NCBI GenBank assembly: GCA_013397115.1
Contig: VWZW01001657.1
Span: 2,507,413 to 2,571,412, forward strand
DNA length: 64,000 nucleotides
From: Edolisoma coerulescens
Lineage: Eukaryota; Chordata; Aves; Passeriformes; Campephagidae
Direction of reading: 5' to 3'
Shown: in pieces, positions 51,644-64,000 of the stretch
How the letters are laid out: each line of letters opens with the position of its first letter
Position numbering within the stretch: position 1 is the stretch's first letter
Translations under genes and position numbers: made by a program
Notes under the pieces: generated by a model
What the model was told of the DNA's origin: nothing
The model's database searches: none
What the model saw: only the letters and a program-made list of their open reading frames with translations

Positions 51644-54600
51644 ATGGTGAGTTAGAGTTCAGTTTATTCTGCAGACGATGGCAGAGTACAGGCTGACAGT
51701 GTTGTTTCCTCCCCTGCCGAGACACACTGAATGTGTTGTGAATAAAGACAAAGCCCTCTACCAGTGCACCACATCACTCTGTAGGTAAGAGCTGCAAGGA
51801 TGTGCTGTGCTGTTCCTCAGCAGGCAGACAAGCCTTAAACGCAGCTGGACAAACTCACCCTGCTTTCCTCACTGAAGACCTGCACCAATAACTTTAGTTG
51901 GGGACCACACCTCCTCTGCAAGGGGAACTCCAGCTCTGCAGCTGGCACGAGTTCTGATTTGCCTCCTGGCAATGGCTACCTATGTGGTTTTATTTTTCTA
52001 CATCAAAGGGCAATTTAGCTCCAGTTTCTCCTTATGGCTAATGGGTAACTAACTGGATAAACTGCCAGCTTTTCTTACAGTCAATTAACCCTGTAAAATC
52101 CCTATTAACACTTCAGGTTTAGGGTTTGTACTGCAATTAGGCCTAAAGCATACCTGCCAAATAGTTTTGCATACAAATAGCAGTGCTTTCTTCTCTACCC
52201 ACCCGCTCCCCCCTTTTCTTTTCCACTGTAAGTAAAATATTCCTAGGTCTAATAGTTAACTAGCAGAAACTAGCAATGTTGCCACGGGAAAAATAGAGTA
52301 AAGATGACAGTAAACAAGAAGGAAAACTGCCTAGTTCCCAAACAGTATGTAAACTGTCCAGCTTCAAAAGCCCTACTGAATACATGGGAAATATGTGCTG
52401 GTTTGAGTTCACAAACAATGGACTTGAAGCTGTTTTAAGAAGATAATATTTACTTTCCATGCTCCTGTCTGTGAATACTGAATACTAGAATTTGGGGAAG
52501 TCTTAAAGCAAAGTTTCTAAAAACAAATTGCAATTTTTAATAGTGCATTTTTCAGCTATGCATATATATGGCTATATACAAACCAATGCTTTAGTGCCCA
52601 ATATGAAACCCTATCAGCCTCCTTTCTTGATGGCAAAGGCAGAAAAACAAACAAAAAACTCAATACAAACCTTTTTCTTTTAATATGGTTAAAGTAATAG
52701 TTATTGAAAAGAACCTTCTCCCTACCCACTTCCCTGAAAATGACAAGAATTTCTTCATTATTGCCATTCACAGCCATTAGTGGCTGTGAAATCTGGAAAC
52801 CTCAAAGTCCTTTGAGCACTAAGGTGCTTTGGCTATGGGGAGAAAGGGTACATCATGGAAGAGAAGACACGATAAGCAATTCCTGACAGCATCTCTACTG
52901 CCCTGCAGAAGCTATATTGGGTGGTGGACAGCTATGGAGCCACAAAACATCATGTGGAAACCTTGAAACTGGACAAAACTCTTGACTTTGCAACAAAATG
53001 ACTCTGGGGTGTCAGATTTTTGTGGCAGCAATGGCTGAGGAATGAAGCCACTCCTCTCATGTCCACACAATAACCTCCACAGTCTTACCACAGAGCAAAA
53101 ACGACCATCTATCTTGTTGAATAAAGATCTCTTTGCTGCAGCATGCCCTGTGCACCTTTCAATGCTAATGAAAGTGAATCCATTTCTCATCAGTTCCATT
53201 CCTGGTCACTTTGAGATCTAGGTCTGACTAACAGGGAAATTAGTGTGACATTTCAGCACTCTTGTGAAATTTTGTATTGTTTGAAAACATAACTAGCAAA
53301 AACATGATAGCAAGTGCTATACACTGAAAAATGCAATTTGTCCCTGGCTGATATTTACACTGAACATGATCCAGCTGTCAATCACAGTTTAGGTGAACTT
53401 TAGTAACAAGGAAACAAAAATAGCACGTGGCAGCCTGTGCCAGCTTTGTGGTCATGTCTAGAACAAAGAATATCAGAGACAAGAAATATTTTACAATAGT
53501 GATCTAATCATTTCCCAAGGATGCTGTTTAGCAAGTTTGTTGCATCTGCTAATGGGAAACCTGATTTTACAACGAAATTGCTATTCCTGTGGGAAATATT
53601 AAGCACTTGGCACTCAGATGTATGTTTAAGAAGTTAAATTGTTTGAGGGGGCTTGAGCATTAGCACTTGTACTGAAGACTTTTTGCTTCCTCCTTCCTAT
53701 GAGCAACATATCCTGAAGCCTGGATCAGTGATCTTTTGCTTTTCCACTGCTGTGCAGCACAGAGGTCTTATGGTGTAACATGATAATAAAGTTCTCTGGG
53801 AAGAGAAGATGCAAATAAAAAAGATAAATAATAATCTTCTAATAGCTCATTTCCAGGAGGAAGAGGAAGCTCTTGGTTCCCACTGGCTTTCACAGAAGTG
53901 GAGCACTTGGCACCTTAGAGCCTTGCTGAGCAACTGCAGAACCCAGCCAGAGCAGAAACAGACTTAAGTCATAAAACACCATTAATCCTGTATTTACATA
54001 GTCAATATCCCAAGGGTTGCAGATAAAACTGGAGGAAAAATAAACAAGAGATTATTAAAACCACTAGTTTATAATTTAGTCTATGCCTTCATTATTTTAT
54101 ATAAACGTTTCCTGCTTTTTATTATCATACTAATATCTGAGTTTAAAAATAAAATACATCAAATCCAGTGGCACAGAACAACAGAAAAAATTCAAATTCC
54201 TCTAAGAATTTCTTTTATTCTCTATGACAAGCTAAAAGGAATAAATCCGTTATCTACTATAGAGCAAAGTTCCAGTCCTGAGCAGCAGAAATACCCTATT
54301 TGTGAATAGTCAGAGCCACAAAATTATCTGCACAAAAATTTTCAGGAAAAGAAGCCATCACTAATACTAGAAGTTTTTCACAATAAAAATATTTTTGGCA
54401 GCCGCTGGAAGAAGCTCTTCTAATCATCCATCTACTAAGTCTTTGCAAAATAACTAATGACCAATTACTAAACAAAGAGAGGATTCCTTTTAAGAGATCT
54501 AGAGAAGGAACGAAAAAAGTTCTATGCTAGGTCAGTTGCTAAAGAGCAAACAACTTAATACTCACAAATTACTATACTAAAAAACCCCTAACAAAACCAA

Positions 54601-55834
54601 AAACTAAAGATTGCTCATACCATTTCCATATTGACATTACTCATGTCATAAATTCTGTGAGTGTGGGAGCACCATTGTTTTCTCTTGTGAAAATTCTGGT
54701 AGTTTTGCCAAAATATTGTGCAGTGCTGTCTGATCTGCCAAACCGCTTCCTATGGTTGGGACTTGTATATCTCAAGCTTTTAACAAAAGAGCCATGAGTT
54801 ACATCTTCTTCCATTTGCAAGGCACTCTTTCAATCTGAAATAGTGCCTGTAGAATTCAAATGACTATTAAGTTATTGTAGAAGGAGGAAAAGATTATCTC
54901 AAGATATTCCTTGATTCCTACATTGCAAAGAAGATACTGAAGTTAGAAGCTGTGGGGAATAGTGAACAAAAATGACTGTAAATTAAGCTTCTGGGGTTAA
55001 TTTGTTTTAAATGGTAACCAAGAAGGTGGGTTTTGTTGGTTTGGGGTTTTTTTTGATTTTGATTGAGTTCTAATAGAGTGGGCCATGTCACCTTAAAATT
55101 CACCTGTATTCAGGTGATGGTGAGGATGTGCAATTGGTCAAAGGTAATTGAGGCAAGGTATCTTAAATTTGCTAACAGAGTAACCTTAATAAATAGGTGG
55201 TGCTAAAATATCACCTTTGTCACTGACCTATTTTTTCATATCACGAGCACAATCATACCTTTTACCTTTTGAAGTTTGCCCATGATCAGCAGCAGTATGA
55301 CAATAAACAGGACTGCTTCCAAATCCTTGTGCTGGTTAAATAATTTCTTTCTAATCAGATGCTCTCACATGAAAGAATGATGCTGCATATATTAATTGCA
55401 TATTCCATTAGATCTTCACCTTCATCTACTGCAGCACTATGGCCCCTACCAGTTCTTTAGTACTCCTGCATTTATAAACGTAAAATATTTCTTTACAGTT
55501 ATTCTTTGACTTGTACATCACCATCATATAGAAGGACTATGAAGAGAGAGTGTGTGAGTAAGAGCAGAGTAGAAGGTAAGGAATAGAGTCCTATTTATTG
55601 CTAGTTAAGGTACCCCCAGCTGTCTTGCTAGACTGATCTGCACTGCCTCCACGTCAGCTCAGAAGCTAATTAACTGACTCCACATGATTTCTGACAGGTA
55701 TGAGTAGTTTACTGATCTGTGTGTAGATGAAAAAAAAGGCCTGACAGAACTCTAAGCTTTCAGAGCTGAAGAGTTACTAAAAATGAAATCAAACTCAGGG
55801 TGGGCAGATAGCAAGTTCCCTTTCTTCTTTTCAG
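51644..55834. other. No gene seen
   Basis: CTGTAGGTAAGAG at about 51780 is donor-like, and TTTGTGCCTTTGCAG near 51565 is acceptor-like, but the interval between them crosses stops in all frames. 55020-55060 is G/T-rich. The rest is plain. Confidence 0.6.
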
Positions 55835-56284
55835 CTTCTTTACTGTGAGTACTGCCCCAGAAAATGCCTCTGGGTTACCTGATGCAGGCCAGCAATCTTG
55901 CCACCACAGCTCCAGAATGGCAAATATTGCTGAAGACTCGGGGTTCCTGAGTAATCAAACCAGTTACCTGGAAATGCTTGCAGATTTAAGGACCAGATCA
56001 AGCCACATCCATTGTTTCCCAGAGATGGTTAGTGCTGGAGATGCACTCATTGAGGACTTGGGGGACTCTACACCAGTCAGAGTTATTGCTACATTTAGTC
56101 AGTGTCTGGATCAAATCAGAAAACCTTCAGGAACAGCTTTAATTTCCTCTGCCCACAATCCCTTTTTGCCTTGTACATTCAGAGGTATTTTAGTTCTTTT
56201 CATAAGCATAGAGGTCATTCTTCAACACAATAGAAAACACAACCAGTGCACAGTCTTTTGTCAGATTTTATGTTTGTTAGATTT
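55835..56284 (+). other. Weak candidate exon with long open frame
   Basis: A good splice-acceptor-like sequence (CCCTTTCTTCTTTTCAG, ending 55834) opens into a frame that stays open for about 150 codons to the TAA at 56286-56288. GTAAGG at 56285 and AGAG/GTATTT near 56181 are donor-like. The product has no recognised domain, and its C-terminal third is hydrophobic without a clean membrane segment. No in-frame ATG lies near the start, and the first is about 26 codons into the open frame. A lncRNA exon or a chance open frame are the alternatives. Confidence 0.12.
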
Positions 56285-56355
56285 GTAAGGGATATATGAG
56301 ACATAGCTGCATGGCAGAATCTTAAATTGTTAGTTTGGGAATGACTGCTTATCTA

Positions 56356-56373
56356 CAGAGAGAGAGAGGGAGA
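56356..56373. repeat. Short (AG)n tract
   Basis: AGAGAGAGAGGGAGA is a short purine dinucleotide repeat. Confidence 0.7.
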
Positions 56374-57345
56374 CAAAATTCTGGCCAAACCCTGCATACT
56401 TTTTGTACATGAAATATTCTGTGGCTTAAAAGGGTATTTGGATGGATGAAGAACAAAGAATAAGTCCTTTCTTTTGTACATTTAGTGATCCATACAACCA
56501 ATTGTATCCGGCCTTTCAAATCTGCTCTACAACTAAGTATTTTTCACTTATAGCACAGAAAGTTTTTTATAAGCCAAGGGGTATTAAATGACCAACCTCA
56601 CGTATTTCAATAGTCAAAAGCATAACAACTGTCTAAATTTCACTTGTAATAGTTCAAATATTAAAGTACCCAATTTGAATGATATCTTGAAAAATATTAA
56701 GGATGGAAAAATCTGAAGTTTAGTGTAGAGAAAGTCGACAACAATTCTCTCTATACAGGATACTAGTTTTTCAGCAGAAAGGAAGGCAAATACATTAGGT
56801 ATAATGTTTCTTAATGAAAAAAGAAAGAAATTTGTCATTTTCTTTTGTGATGTTCCCTTTTAATAATGAACAATGAATTTGACAGAAAAAAAAGTGAATG
56901 TGTCAGGGGAGAAACACTATGCAAGTAAATTTTTACAATTACGTAGGTTGGCAGATAACATTGTAATAGCTTGGTTATTCCTAGAGTGTAAAAGAAGAAA
57001 ATCAAGATCAATTCTGCCTTTGAGCTACTGCGATCCTTCACATGCATGAAATGCTAAATGCGCTCATTATACATCATTATTACATTACTATCTAAATCAT
57101 CTGTGTATTGGCTCAGATAACTGTGCACCCAAGGGAGTGCTGTAGCTTTTGGGGACTTCTGATATTTGTACTGGAAATAAAAAAGTGAAGAAAAGCAACA
57201 GACTTATACGGACATATCTGCAAAGAGAACAAGAAAACAATGTATGCAAAAGTGTTACCTTTAGTCTGAAAATGCAAATAAACCAATTCCCCTTGTTTGT
57301 AAAGAAAGATGGAGATGGAGATTAATTTGCAGCTGCAAACTTCAG
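56374..57345. other. No gene seen
   Basis: AT-rich plain sequence. Short minus-strand frames are Phe/Leu-rich, as expected from reversed A-rich DNA. Confidence 0.65.
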
Positions 57346-57699
57346 GTGACTTTGGAATATCTAAAATTACGGATGATTCAGAATCAAAAGTCTGTACAAT
57401 CAAATAGGAATAAAATTAGCCACAAACTCCCAACTATTGCAAGAGTGTACGCGAAATCCTACAGCAAAGGAAAACAAAGGCACAATATTCAGCATCTTCA
57501 TGAAACTAGATATTCCATTGAGGAAGCTTGTGTAATTCAAAAGAAAAATAAACACTTAAAAAAAAAATTGTGTGCAACCTTATCCGAGGCAATTTACCAC
57601 ATCTCCTTTATACCATTTGGAAAGCGAAATTCAAACGTGCCCGGACATAACCTCAGAAGAGAAAAGGTCTGAAAGGCATCCTTCCTGTGGAATCCTGCA

Positions 57700-58150
57700 G
57701 TGGACCAAGATAGCTTAGAGAGGTTTAATTTAAACCTCTGTGCATCAGCATTAGTTAATCTGGCCATTAAACTTTAGAGTTATCCACTTCTGAGTAGCTC
57801 TGCTCTTTAGGTGATGCAATAAATCAAACAATGCCACACTAATGGAAAGCTAATGATAGCAGGTTAACCTGTTTTTTCCACCTGGATTTCCCTGCTGCTT
57901 GTGTCCAGTCAGTCTGTCAGCTCGACCATTACCCAGGAGATGAATCCAGTCATTTGGACGGTCCATCCCTGCTCTCTGCCTTTCATTAGTTTTCAGTACC
58001 TTCTATAGAGCTTCCCAATTTTATCACCAGTTGAATATCCTGAAATCCATCCCTCAATTTAGCAAGGGATAGTATCAAAGCAACTAATCTTGGGTGTCGG
58101 GCAAACAATTTGTAATGTTCAGGCCAACTGACAAACAATTTCTCAAAATT
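57700..58150. promoter_or_regulatory. Candidate conserved noncoding enhancer region
   Basis: This is complex, repeat-free sequence that opens with a perfect 10-bp inverted repeat around a single base (57719-57739). It is dense in TAAT/ATTA cores (GTTAATC, CATTAAAC, ACTAATGG, GCTAATGA, CATTAG). Two near-identical FOX/SOX-type words, GCAAACAATTTGT at 58101-58113 and ACAAACAATTTC at 58131-58142, lie 30 bp apart, and TCAAACAATG near 57825 is a third. The mix of homeodomain, forkhead and SOX words without coding potential is typical of developmental enhancers. This is inference only, with no alignment available. It directly follows a locally CpG-richer stretch at about 57365-57660. Confidence 0.38.
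57719..57739. repeat. Near-perfect 21-bp palindrome
   Basis: The left arm AGAGGTTTAA (57719-57728) and right arm TTAAACCTCT (57730-57739) are exact reverse complements around one central T. The central TTTAATTTAAA resembles a paired homeodomain-type site, so a dimeric binding site is more likely than an RNA hairpin, given the one-base spacer. Confidence 0.9.
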
Positions 58151-58557
58151 CCTCCAGTGTCTTAGGCTAAATTTAAGCTTTTGAAACAGAAACAGTCAAT
58201 TGTTTCTATGCACAGGGTAGTACAGGCAGAGAAAAATTTTAACACATGTGTTTGCCTTACTCTCTTATTGTTTTGTTTCCCTGGGAAGAACTTTGGCTCC
58301 AAGTTGCTGAGCAGCAAGTTTAGTGAGCAAGACACTGGGTGGATGCTTCATTGCTACCCAGGGCCAACCCACCACAGGGTTACAAAAAACTGTGTCTTCA
58401 CCTTTCTCACCAGCTTTTTCTCTTATCCAGTAGACACTATTGTCTGACACCTTTGTGCTGAATTTTGAACAGAACCAACAAGCATGATAAGAAAATTGAT
58501 TTTTCTAAACAGTGTTTTAGACAGTCACCTTTAATCCACCCAGAAACATCCAAATAA

Positions 58558-58585
58558 CAATAATTGATGAGTTAACCAATTATTG
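58558..58585. repeat. 9-bp-arm inverted repeat
   Basis: CAATAATTG (58558-58566) and CAATTATTG (58577-58585) are exact reverse complements with a 10-base loop. Both arms contain a CAATAAT/ATTATTG word resembling SOX and homeodomain sites. Confidence 0.85.
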
Positions 58586-58613
58586 CTTAAGAAACTATTG
58601 ACATGGGTTATCC
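58584..58613 (+). repeat. Partner of the short dispersed repeat pair
   Basis: This is a 30-bp copy related to 40037-40069 in the same orientation, 18.5 kb away. It directly follows an inverted repeat of CAATAATTG and CAATTATTG at 58558-58585. Confidence 0.55.
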
Positions 58614-61600
58614 AGTCACAAATTTTCCTCCTGATTAGAGTGGGAACTTCAAATATCTTGAGTCTTTGACTGTCAGGTTCCAAACTGATATCCTCCTGAA
58701 AGTGACAGGAACACTTTAAACCCTTTTCTTTCTCATTCCTTGATATTCTCAGGTGATAGAATTCACTTTAATTTCATCTCCTAACTGATGAGGTTCAACA
58801 GTAGAATATATGTCTGGGTAGATCACAGATTGGTCCTGATTGCTCTGCATCACATACATTTGTTTATTCAATGACACAGAGTCAAGAAAACCATGACAGT
58901 TTTAACCAGAAGCCTTCTAAAAAGAGAAGAATTCTATTAATTTCTTTTTGCTCCCACACCTGCCCTGCCCCCCTCCCTTTCAAAAAAAAAGGTTTGGATT
59001 CACTTTTCTTGGCTATAGATGATTTCATAAATTTATTTAACTTGCATAAATATGTGCCCAAGAAATGTATATGAAGATAAAAGGAACACTCTTTTTCTCA
59101 CCCTGCATAGCCCCCCCTTCCCTGTGTAGAGGCCATTAGAATCCAGGGAACACGGCTGACTGAGGGGACACTACACTTTGATCGTGCTTTGCCTCTTTCC
59201 TCACCGAGGAGAGGCAGCAACAGCTAAAGTGTGTTTAGTCTAAGACTGAAAAACAACTTGACTCCAGACAGCAATAACAATATGAAAATGTGGTTGTTTT
59301 TTTTTTTTTCTTTCATTGCAAATGAAATGTTTTGGAGCAGATTATGGTTGGTGTATGATAATACATTCATCTACTGCAAGAACACAGCAGCAAGAGACCC
59401 AAATCTCTTTACTCCCGTCAGCTTTCCTGAAATGCACTGTGCACAGCAAAAGCCAATTCCATATTGGATGATGGAAGAGGAAGCCCCCTGAGAGCTTGGG
59501 GTGTCACACAGCCGATAACTGTACAGGCCTAAGGTGCACAGAGAATGGTGTGGGTGGGGAAAAACCTGACACTTCCCTGTACAGATGGTTCTGAAAAACA
59601 CTCACATGGATTGAAAAAGCTCAGCCAACACAGCATGGGCAGCACGACATCTCTGTGGATAGTGTTTAATCTTTCTTTGTTTCCTCGGTTTCCTTTGATC
59701 TAAGATGGCCTGATGGCATCAGAGCAGTCCTTACCACTCTCCCTGGTTTTAGCTCTGGATAGCAGAGGGGACATGATGCAGGGAAGAAAACTGAAGAGTC
59801 TATTGCCTTGCTCTTCTTTTAGTTCTTTAGATTTCTTTGAGCCACTCTGACAAAAAACATAGCTCCAGCCTTTATTTGGAGAAGGCAGAATCACAGTCAC
59901 AGAAAAAGATGGCTCTTGAATATTTCCTCACCAGGTGAGAGCAAGCGCCAAGAGGTAAGGCTGACTCAATGCCCACACAGCTGTAACAAACACACCAGAA
60001 ATAATTCTAGTCTTTTGCATGCTCCATGAGCTGGGGAACAGCTGCATGTTACCAGCATTCTGGCCACAACATCTGTCACACATAGATACATAACAGCACC
60101 AACATTCATAATCATAAAAGTAAAAACTGACATGCTTTTAATTGCCTTGTTTCCAGTTGTTTATATTTCCTAACTTGAGCTGTTTGCAATAACATTCATT
60201 TACAGGAGTCTGCCCCTCAGGGAATTTATCAGAAAAATTACCTCCCTTAGTAGGTTTTTCAGACACTCACACTGGAATCTATAAAAATAAAGGACTGTAG
60301 GGAATAAATATAAATCAAATGTGGACAGCTAATGGTTGGCTTTGGAAAGTGGGAAGAACAAGGATGCAGAGAGTAGTGGAGAGCTGTTAGGATGAGATGT
60401 GAAACAGAACAGAAACTGAAGGTTTTAACTTAAATGTCAGTATCAAGAAAAAGCTGTGTAACAGAATAAAATTGAGGAGATATAAACTGATAGATGAAAT
60501 CAACTTTGGTAGAAGGAGATAGAAGGAGGATATGAGAGAGACTTTGAGGACCAGAGTAGAAAGCAAAAGTCCCAGCAAAATATCTGTCCCTCACTGTTAG
60601 AAACCACCTGTGAAACCCACTGCTGAAATTTCTCAGTATTTTCTTGAAAGGATGACAAAATTTGGCTTGTTGTGCAAATGCATAGCTACACATCATACTC
60701 TTCAAATTTTTCTTGCCTTATTGAATGCACAGGACAAACCTGCTTTAGGTTTCTGTCAGGAGGTTGTTAGAAAATAAGAACAGATTTATTCGGTCAGATG
60801 AGAAGTGTAAGCTCTTATCCTGTCTCAGCATGGAAAACCTTTTATAAGTGTGGGAAAAGCATAAAACAAGAAAATATAGGTAATACTTCTGCAAGTATAA
60901 TGTCCCAACCCCCTGAGATAGAGTTTGCATCTGCATCATGGTGTTTAATAGCCCTTGATGAGTCCATGATTTTCTCTAATTGCTAAATGCTCTTTTTATA
61001 TTTTTGATATATATAAAATCCCGAGTTACATATTTGAATTATGCATGGCATGTAAAACACAGCATTTTGGTTCAAATTTGCTTTATAAGAGTTTCAGTGG
61101 CTGCCCATTGCCTCTTCTGTTACAAGAGGTGATGAATAATCAGTCCTTATTTGCATGCATTTGGAGATCTTTATTGTGTGCTTGGTTCAGTTTCTTTTCC
61201 AAGTTCTAGTCCATTTAACTTTTCCACACAGGGAATTCATTCCAGACTTCTTGTCATTTCATTATTCTTCTCCAACTCTTTTCCAGGTCTGAAATATCCC
61301 TGCCAAATTAAAGAGGGAGACCACCTTGTAAAAATGTATCTTCCCTTTTCAGTAATTTTTTAATTAGGTGGGCACTTTTGCAGAATAATCCACAATTGCC
61401 CAAGATCTCTGAATAATGCAGTGAAAACAACAGCATTTCTGAAGTTACACACAGGTACCATTTCAGAATTCGCAACACTGAACCTTATCTGCCATTTTTT
61501 GCATAGCGACTCATAGCAGCAAGGTCTAGTTTCATTGTTACTGAGTGTTATTTTATATTTTTGAACTTTACCACCTCACTATTTGTTGCCTGAAAACGTA

Positions 61601-64000
61601 GAATAAAGATGCTTTTAATGATTTTTACAAGACTCCACCTAAAATCTTCCTCAAATGTCCATAGCCTTTCCTTTGGTTTTGATCAGACATTACTCTACAG
61701 GAACAATGATTCTATTGACATTACAGCTTGATTTAAAGCAAAAAATATTTATCATAAGCTTTGAAAAAATCTGCGTATGGTACACTAGGCAAGTCATTCT
61801 TACCCACATGTCTTTTGGCTGCTCTGAAAATTCCTAATGTGTTTATAATCATGTATTTATATAATTTTCTTCTACAAACCCATGTGAACTCCTTTCCATT
61901 ACTACTATTTTTTCCTTTATTACAGAATTTTTAGTACATAAGACATGCTCAATGATTACATACATGGTCCTTTTCAAATTCTATTTGTAGAAGCTGTAGA
62001 GTGCAGAATAAAAAAGATGGGAGATTTCAGGGAAGAGATGAGTACTGCTCTGAGGAACTGAGATATTTTACCTTTTCTGACTGTTTGGCAACAACCTTGG
62101 TGGGAGTGATTAGTTTCACTTGTTCAAACTGTTCAGAAACTGCACAGCTCATCTGAAGGCTTTCTACCCTCATGGAAATAGTTCAATACTCAATTTCTGT
62201 GCACATTTTCTGGTAGTCACGGGCACATCAAAGATGCTGGGAGATGAGCTCTAAGTGTAAAAATTGCTACGTAATGCTAAATATTTGGGGCAGACAGAAG
62301 AAAAGTGATAAATGTCTGAAATAGAACACCCGTGGTGAGCTCCGGCATTAATCTCTCTGTACTTTCATTCCCAACTCAAAAGACAGATAACACTAATACC
62401 ATTCATCTCAAAGCTGTTTTATGAAAGTTCATTAATGTTTTTGAAGCACTTACATACCGTAGTGATAAATATGATAAACACTATTTAAAAGCCCATGAGA
62501 AAATTAGCAACTCTGACTTGGGAGCTGCATTTGAATAGTGGGCAATAAATATGAGACAGAAAGTGAACTTCAAGGACAAAAGGATATAGAGCAAAAACTT
62601 CCTCTTCTGTTTCACTAAATGAAACAGGTCTATACAAGAAGTAACAGAATACTATTGGATTTAGAAGTTCCAAAGAAAAGATGTACAACTCTAGTTCAGA
62701 CACTGACAAATTTTTGAAGGCTGGACTAAAAGACAGCAGTGATGTCCCCAGAACATCATTTTGTATAAACATAATGCACAAAGTGCAAACTCCTCCTTCT
62801 AATTGCAACGTTCAGTTTACAAGTGCAGATGGATGCATGTAGTCTCACACTAATTATTTCAGTACAAATACTGGAGTATGACTCATCAATCAGATAAAAC
62901 TTTCACTGGTTCTAAGTTGGCTCTTTGCTTCTACAGCCTGCAGTACGCAGCCTATCCTGCGTTAGTTTTCTTTTGTCTCAGACTTCTCAAGGACATGGAG
63001 ATATGGTTTATACAGTAGAGAATTGGACATAATTTTTATCAATTCAAGCATTTTGAATAGATAATTCTTTCCTCTGCTCCCTGGGCATTATTCAACTTTT
63101 AATTGGTACATTTGCAACTCTTTTCAGCTGACACATTCACCTTTGGTTTAACTGCTATATAACAAATAAGGCAGACTGACTGCCCACCTGATTTTTGCCT
63201 ACTGTGCTAAATCAAGGGCTGCTTTGTGCATTTTAGGAAGCTTTTCACAGGAGGCAGGAAGCATTGTACACATCTGCCCATGCACAGTGCCTCTGCTCCT
63301 GTTGTCTTTCAGCAGGTGCTTCACATATTTCCTTTCATACCTGACTAGATTTGCTGGCTGGTGAGCACTTAGAATCAGGACTATGTCTTTAACCTATCAT
63401 TTTTGTGAAGCCCTGTGGCTGTTGTAATAAAAGGAAAAATATGTGTTGAACAGAAGTATCTAGCCAAGCAGAAGAAAACAGGTGGTTTCAAGCACTTGCA
63501 AGAAAAACAGGGAGGATAAAATTCATTAAAAAATACCCCAAAACCTTAAAAAAGACATGACACAATCATCTTCCTGTCATTCCACAGCTCAATGGAGACC
63601 TGTATTTTCCTTTTCATTCTACAAGAGCAGTTTGAACCTGTATGTAAGACAGGATCAGCTCAGCATTTTCAAACTTGCCTGCTAAGAGAGTTTCACTTTG
63701 CCATGCCTTGACATAATATGCAGGAACATAAATGAACCTTCCCTCTTCTGACTGTAGAGCTCCAGCTACACGGGCAGATACCCAGCAAGAAAAAGAAAAA
63801 TAACTACTTAGTTGCTACAAAAACTCAGCACCTCAAACATGTGGAACTGAGAAGAATTTCAGACCAGTGCCAAGAGTCCCTCTGCAAACAGGAGCTGAAC
63901 ACAACATGGTGTGAACATTATCAGGTTCCCAAAAATGTCATCAGTCATCCAACAATGAACTCTTCAATGAGCTCTAGCTCTCACCTCAACATGATGGAGA
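58614..64000. other. No gene seen
   Basis: C-rich runs (CCCTGCCCCCCTCCC at about 58961, CCCCCCC at about 59111) are followed by AT-rich sequence. ATTTGCATGCAT at 61149-61160 is an overlapping octamer and TGCATGCA palindrome. No coding or repeat family was recognised. Confidence 0.65.
59297..59309. repeat. T13 mononucleotide run
   Basis: This is an uninterrupted run of 13 T. It is a simple repeat. Confidence 0.85.

Noticed and set aside
57346..57672. 108-codon Lys/Asn-rich + strand frame.
   Set aside because: Composition follows the A-rich DNA and no domain is seen. Only its CpG content was kept as a finding.
58580..58593. Match to the first 14 bases of the miR-137 mature sequence (TTATTGCTTAAGAA).
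   Set aside because: The rest of the mature sequence does not match. The local inverted repeat covers only the first part of the word, with a 10-base loop, so there is no pre-miRNA hairpin.
1..64000. AP-1-like TGASTCA sites at many positions.
   Set aside because: Their number is about what chance predicts for a 7-mer of this degeneracy in 64 kb.

Overview
This window looks like AT-rich vertebrate nuclear DNA, most probably from a bird. The strongest clue is a truncated CR1 LINE 3' end at about 19074-19187. It keeps the family's landmarks in order: a GTGGCACTT-like block, TGGACTCGATTA, AGAGGTCTTCTCCAA and the terminal ATGATTCTATGA. CR1 is the dominant retroposon of birds and other sauropsids. 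I see nothing prokaryotic: no dense coding, operons, rRNA, tRNA or CRISPR array. GC content and CpG frequency were judged by eye, not computed.

I find no protein-coding gene I can defend. The longest open frames are about 115-150 codons. That is what six frames of 64 kb of AT-rich noncoding DNA give by chance, and none encodes a recognisable domain. Two open stretches flanked by splice-like signals (46011-46110 and 55835-56284, both + strand) are listed as weak exon candidates. The window is best read as an intergenic desert or the inside of a very long intron. The flanking or host gene cannot be named from this sequence.

Layout: 1-9.4 kb is featureless apart from two abutting inverted repeats at 4797-4847. 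About 9.43-10.42 kb is a long, complex, low-repeat block with a perfect POU octamer and reads like a conserved enhancer. 10.4-19 kb is mostly plain, with a 12-bp-arm hairpin nested in a larger inverted repeat at 16260-16364. 19.07-19.19 kb is the CR1 fragment. 19.2-36 kb holds a palindromic RUNX-type site pair, a 52-bp tandem duplication, a perfect kappa-B-type site, mononucleotide runs and a 40-bp tandem duplication. 36.1-38.2 kb is a second enhancer-like stretch. 38.5-43 kb has GC-richer, stop-poor patches and one member of a short dispersed repeat pair, whose partner is at 58.6 kb. 50.1-51.3 kb has an AT-rich imperfect duplication and a perfect 20-bp palindrome. 57.35-58.15 kb is the third and best enhancer-like region. 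It opens with a near-perfect 21-bp palindrome and has repeated FOX/SOX-type words. The rest to 64 kb is plain.

No pathway or gene cooperation can be described. Any function here is probably cis-regulatory, and that is an inference to be tested by multi-species alignment. I found no convincing new biological system.
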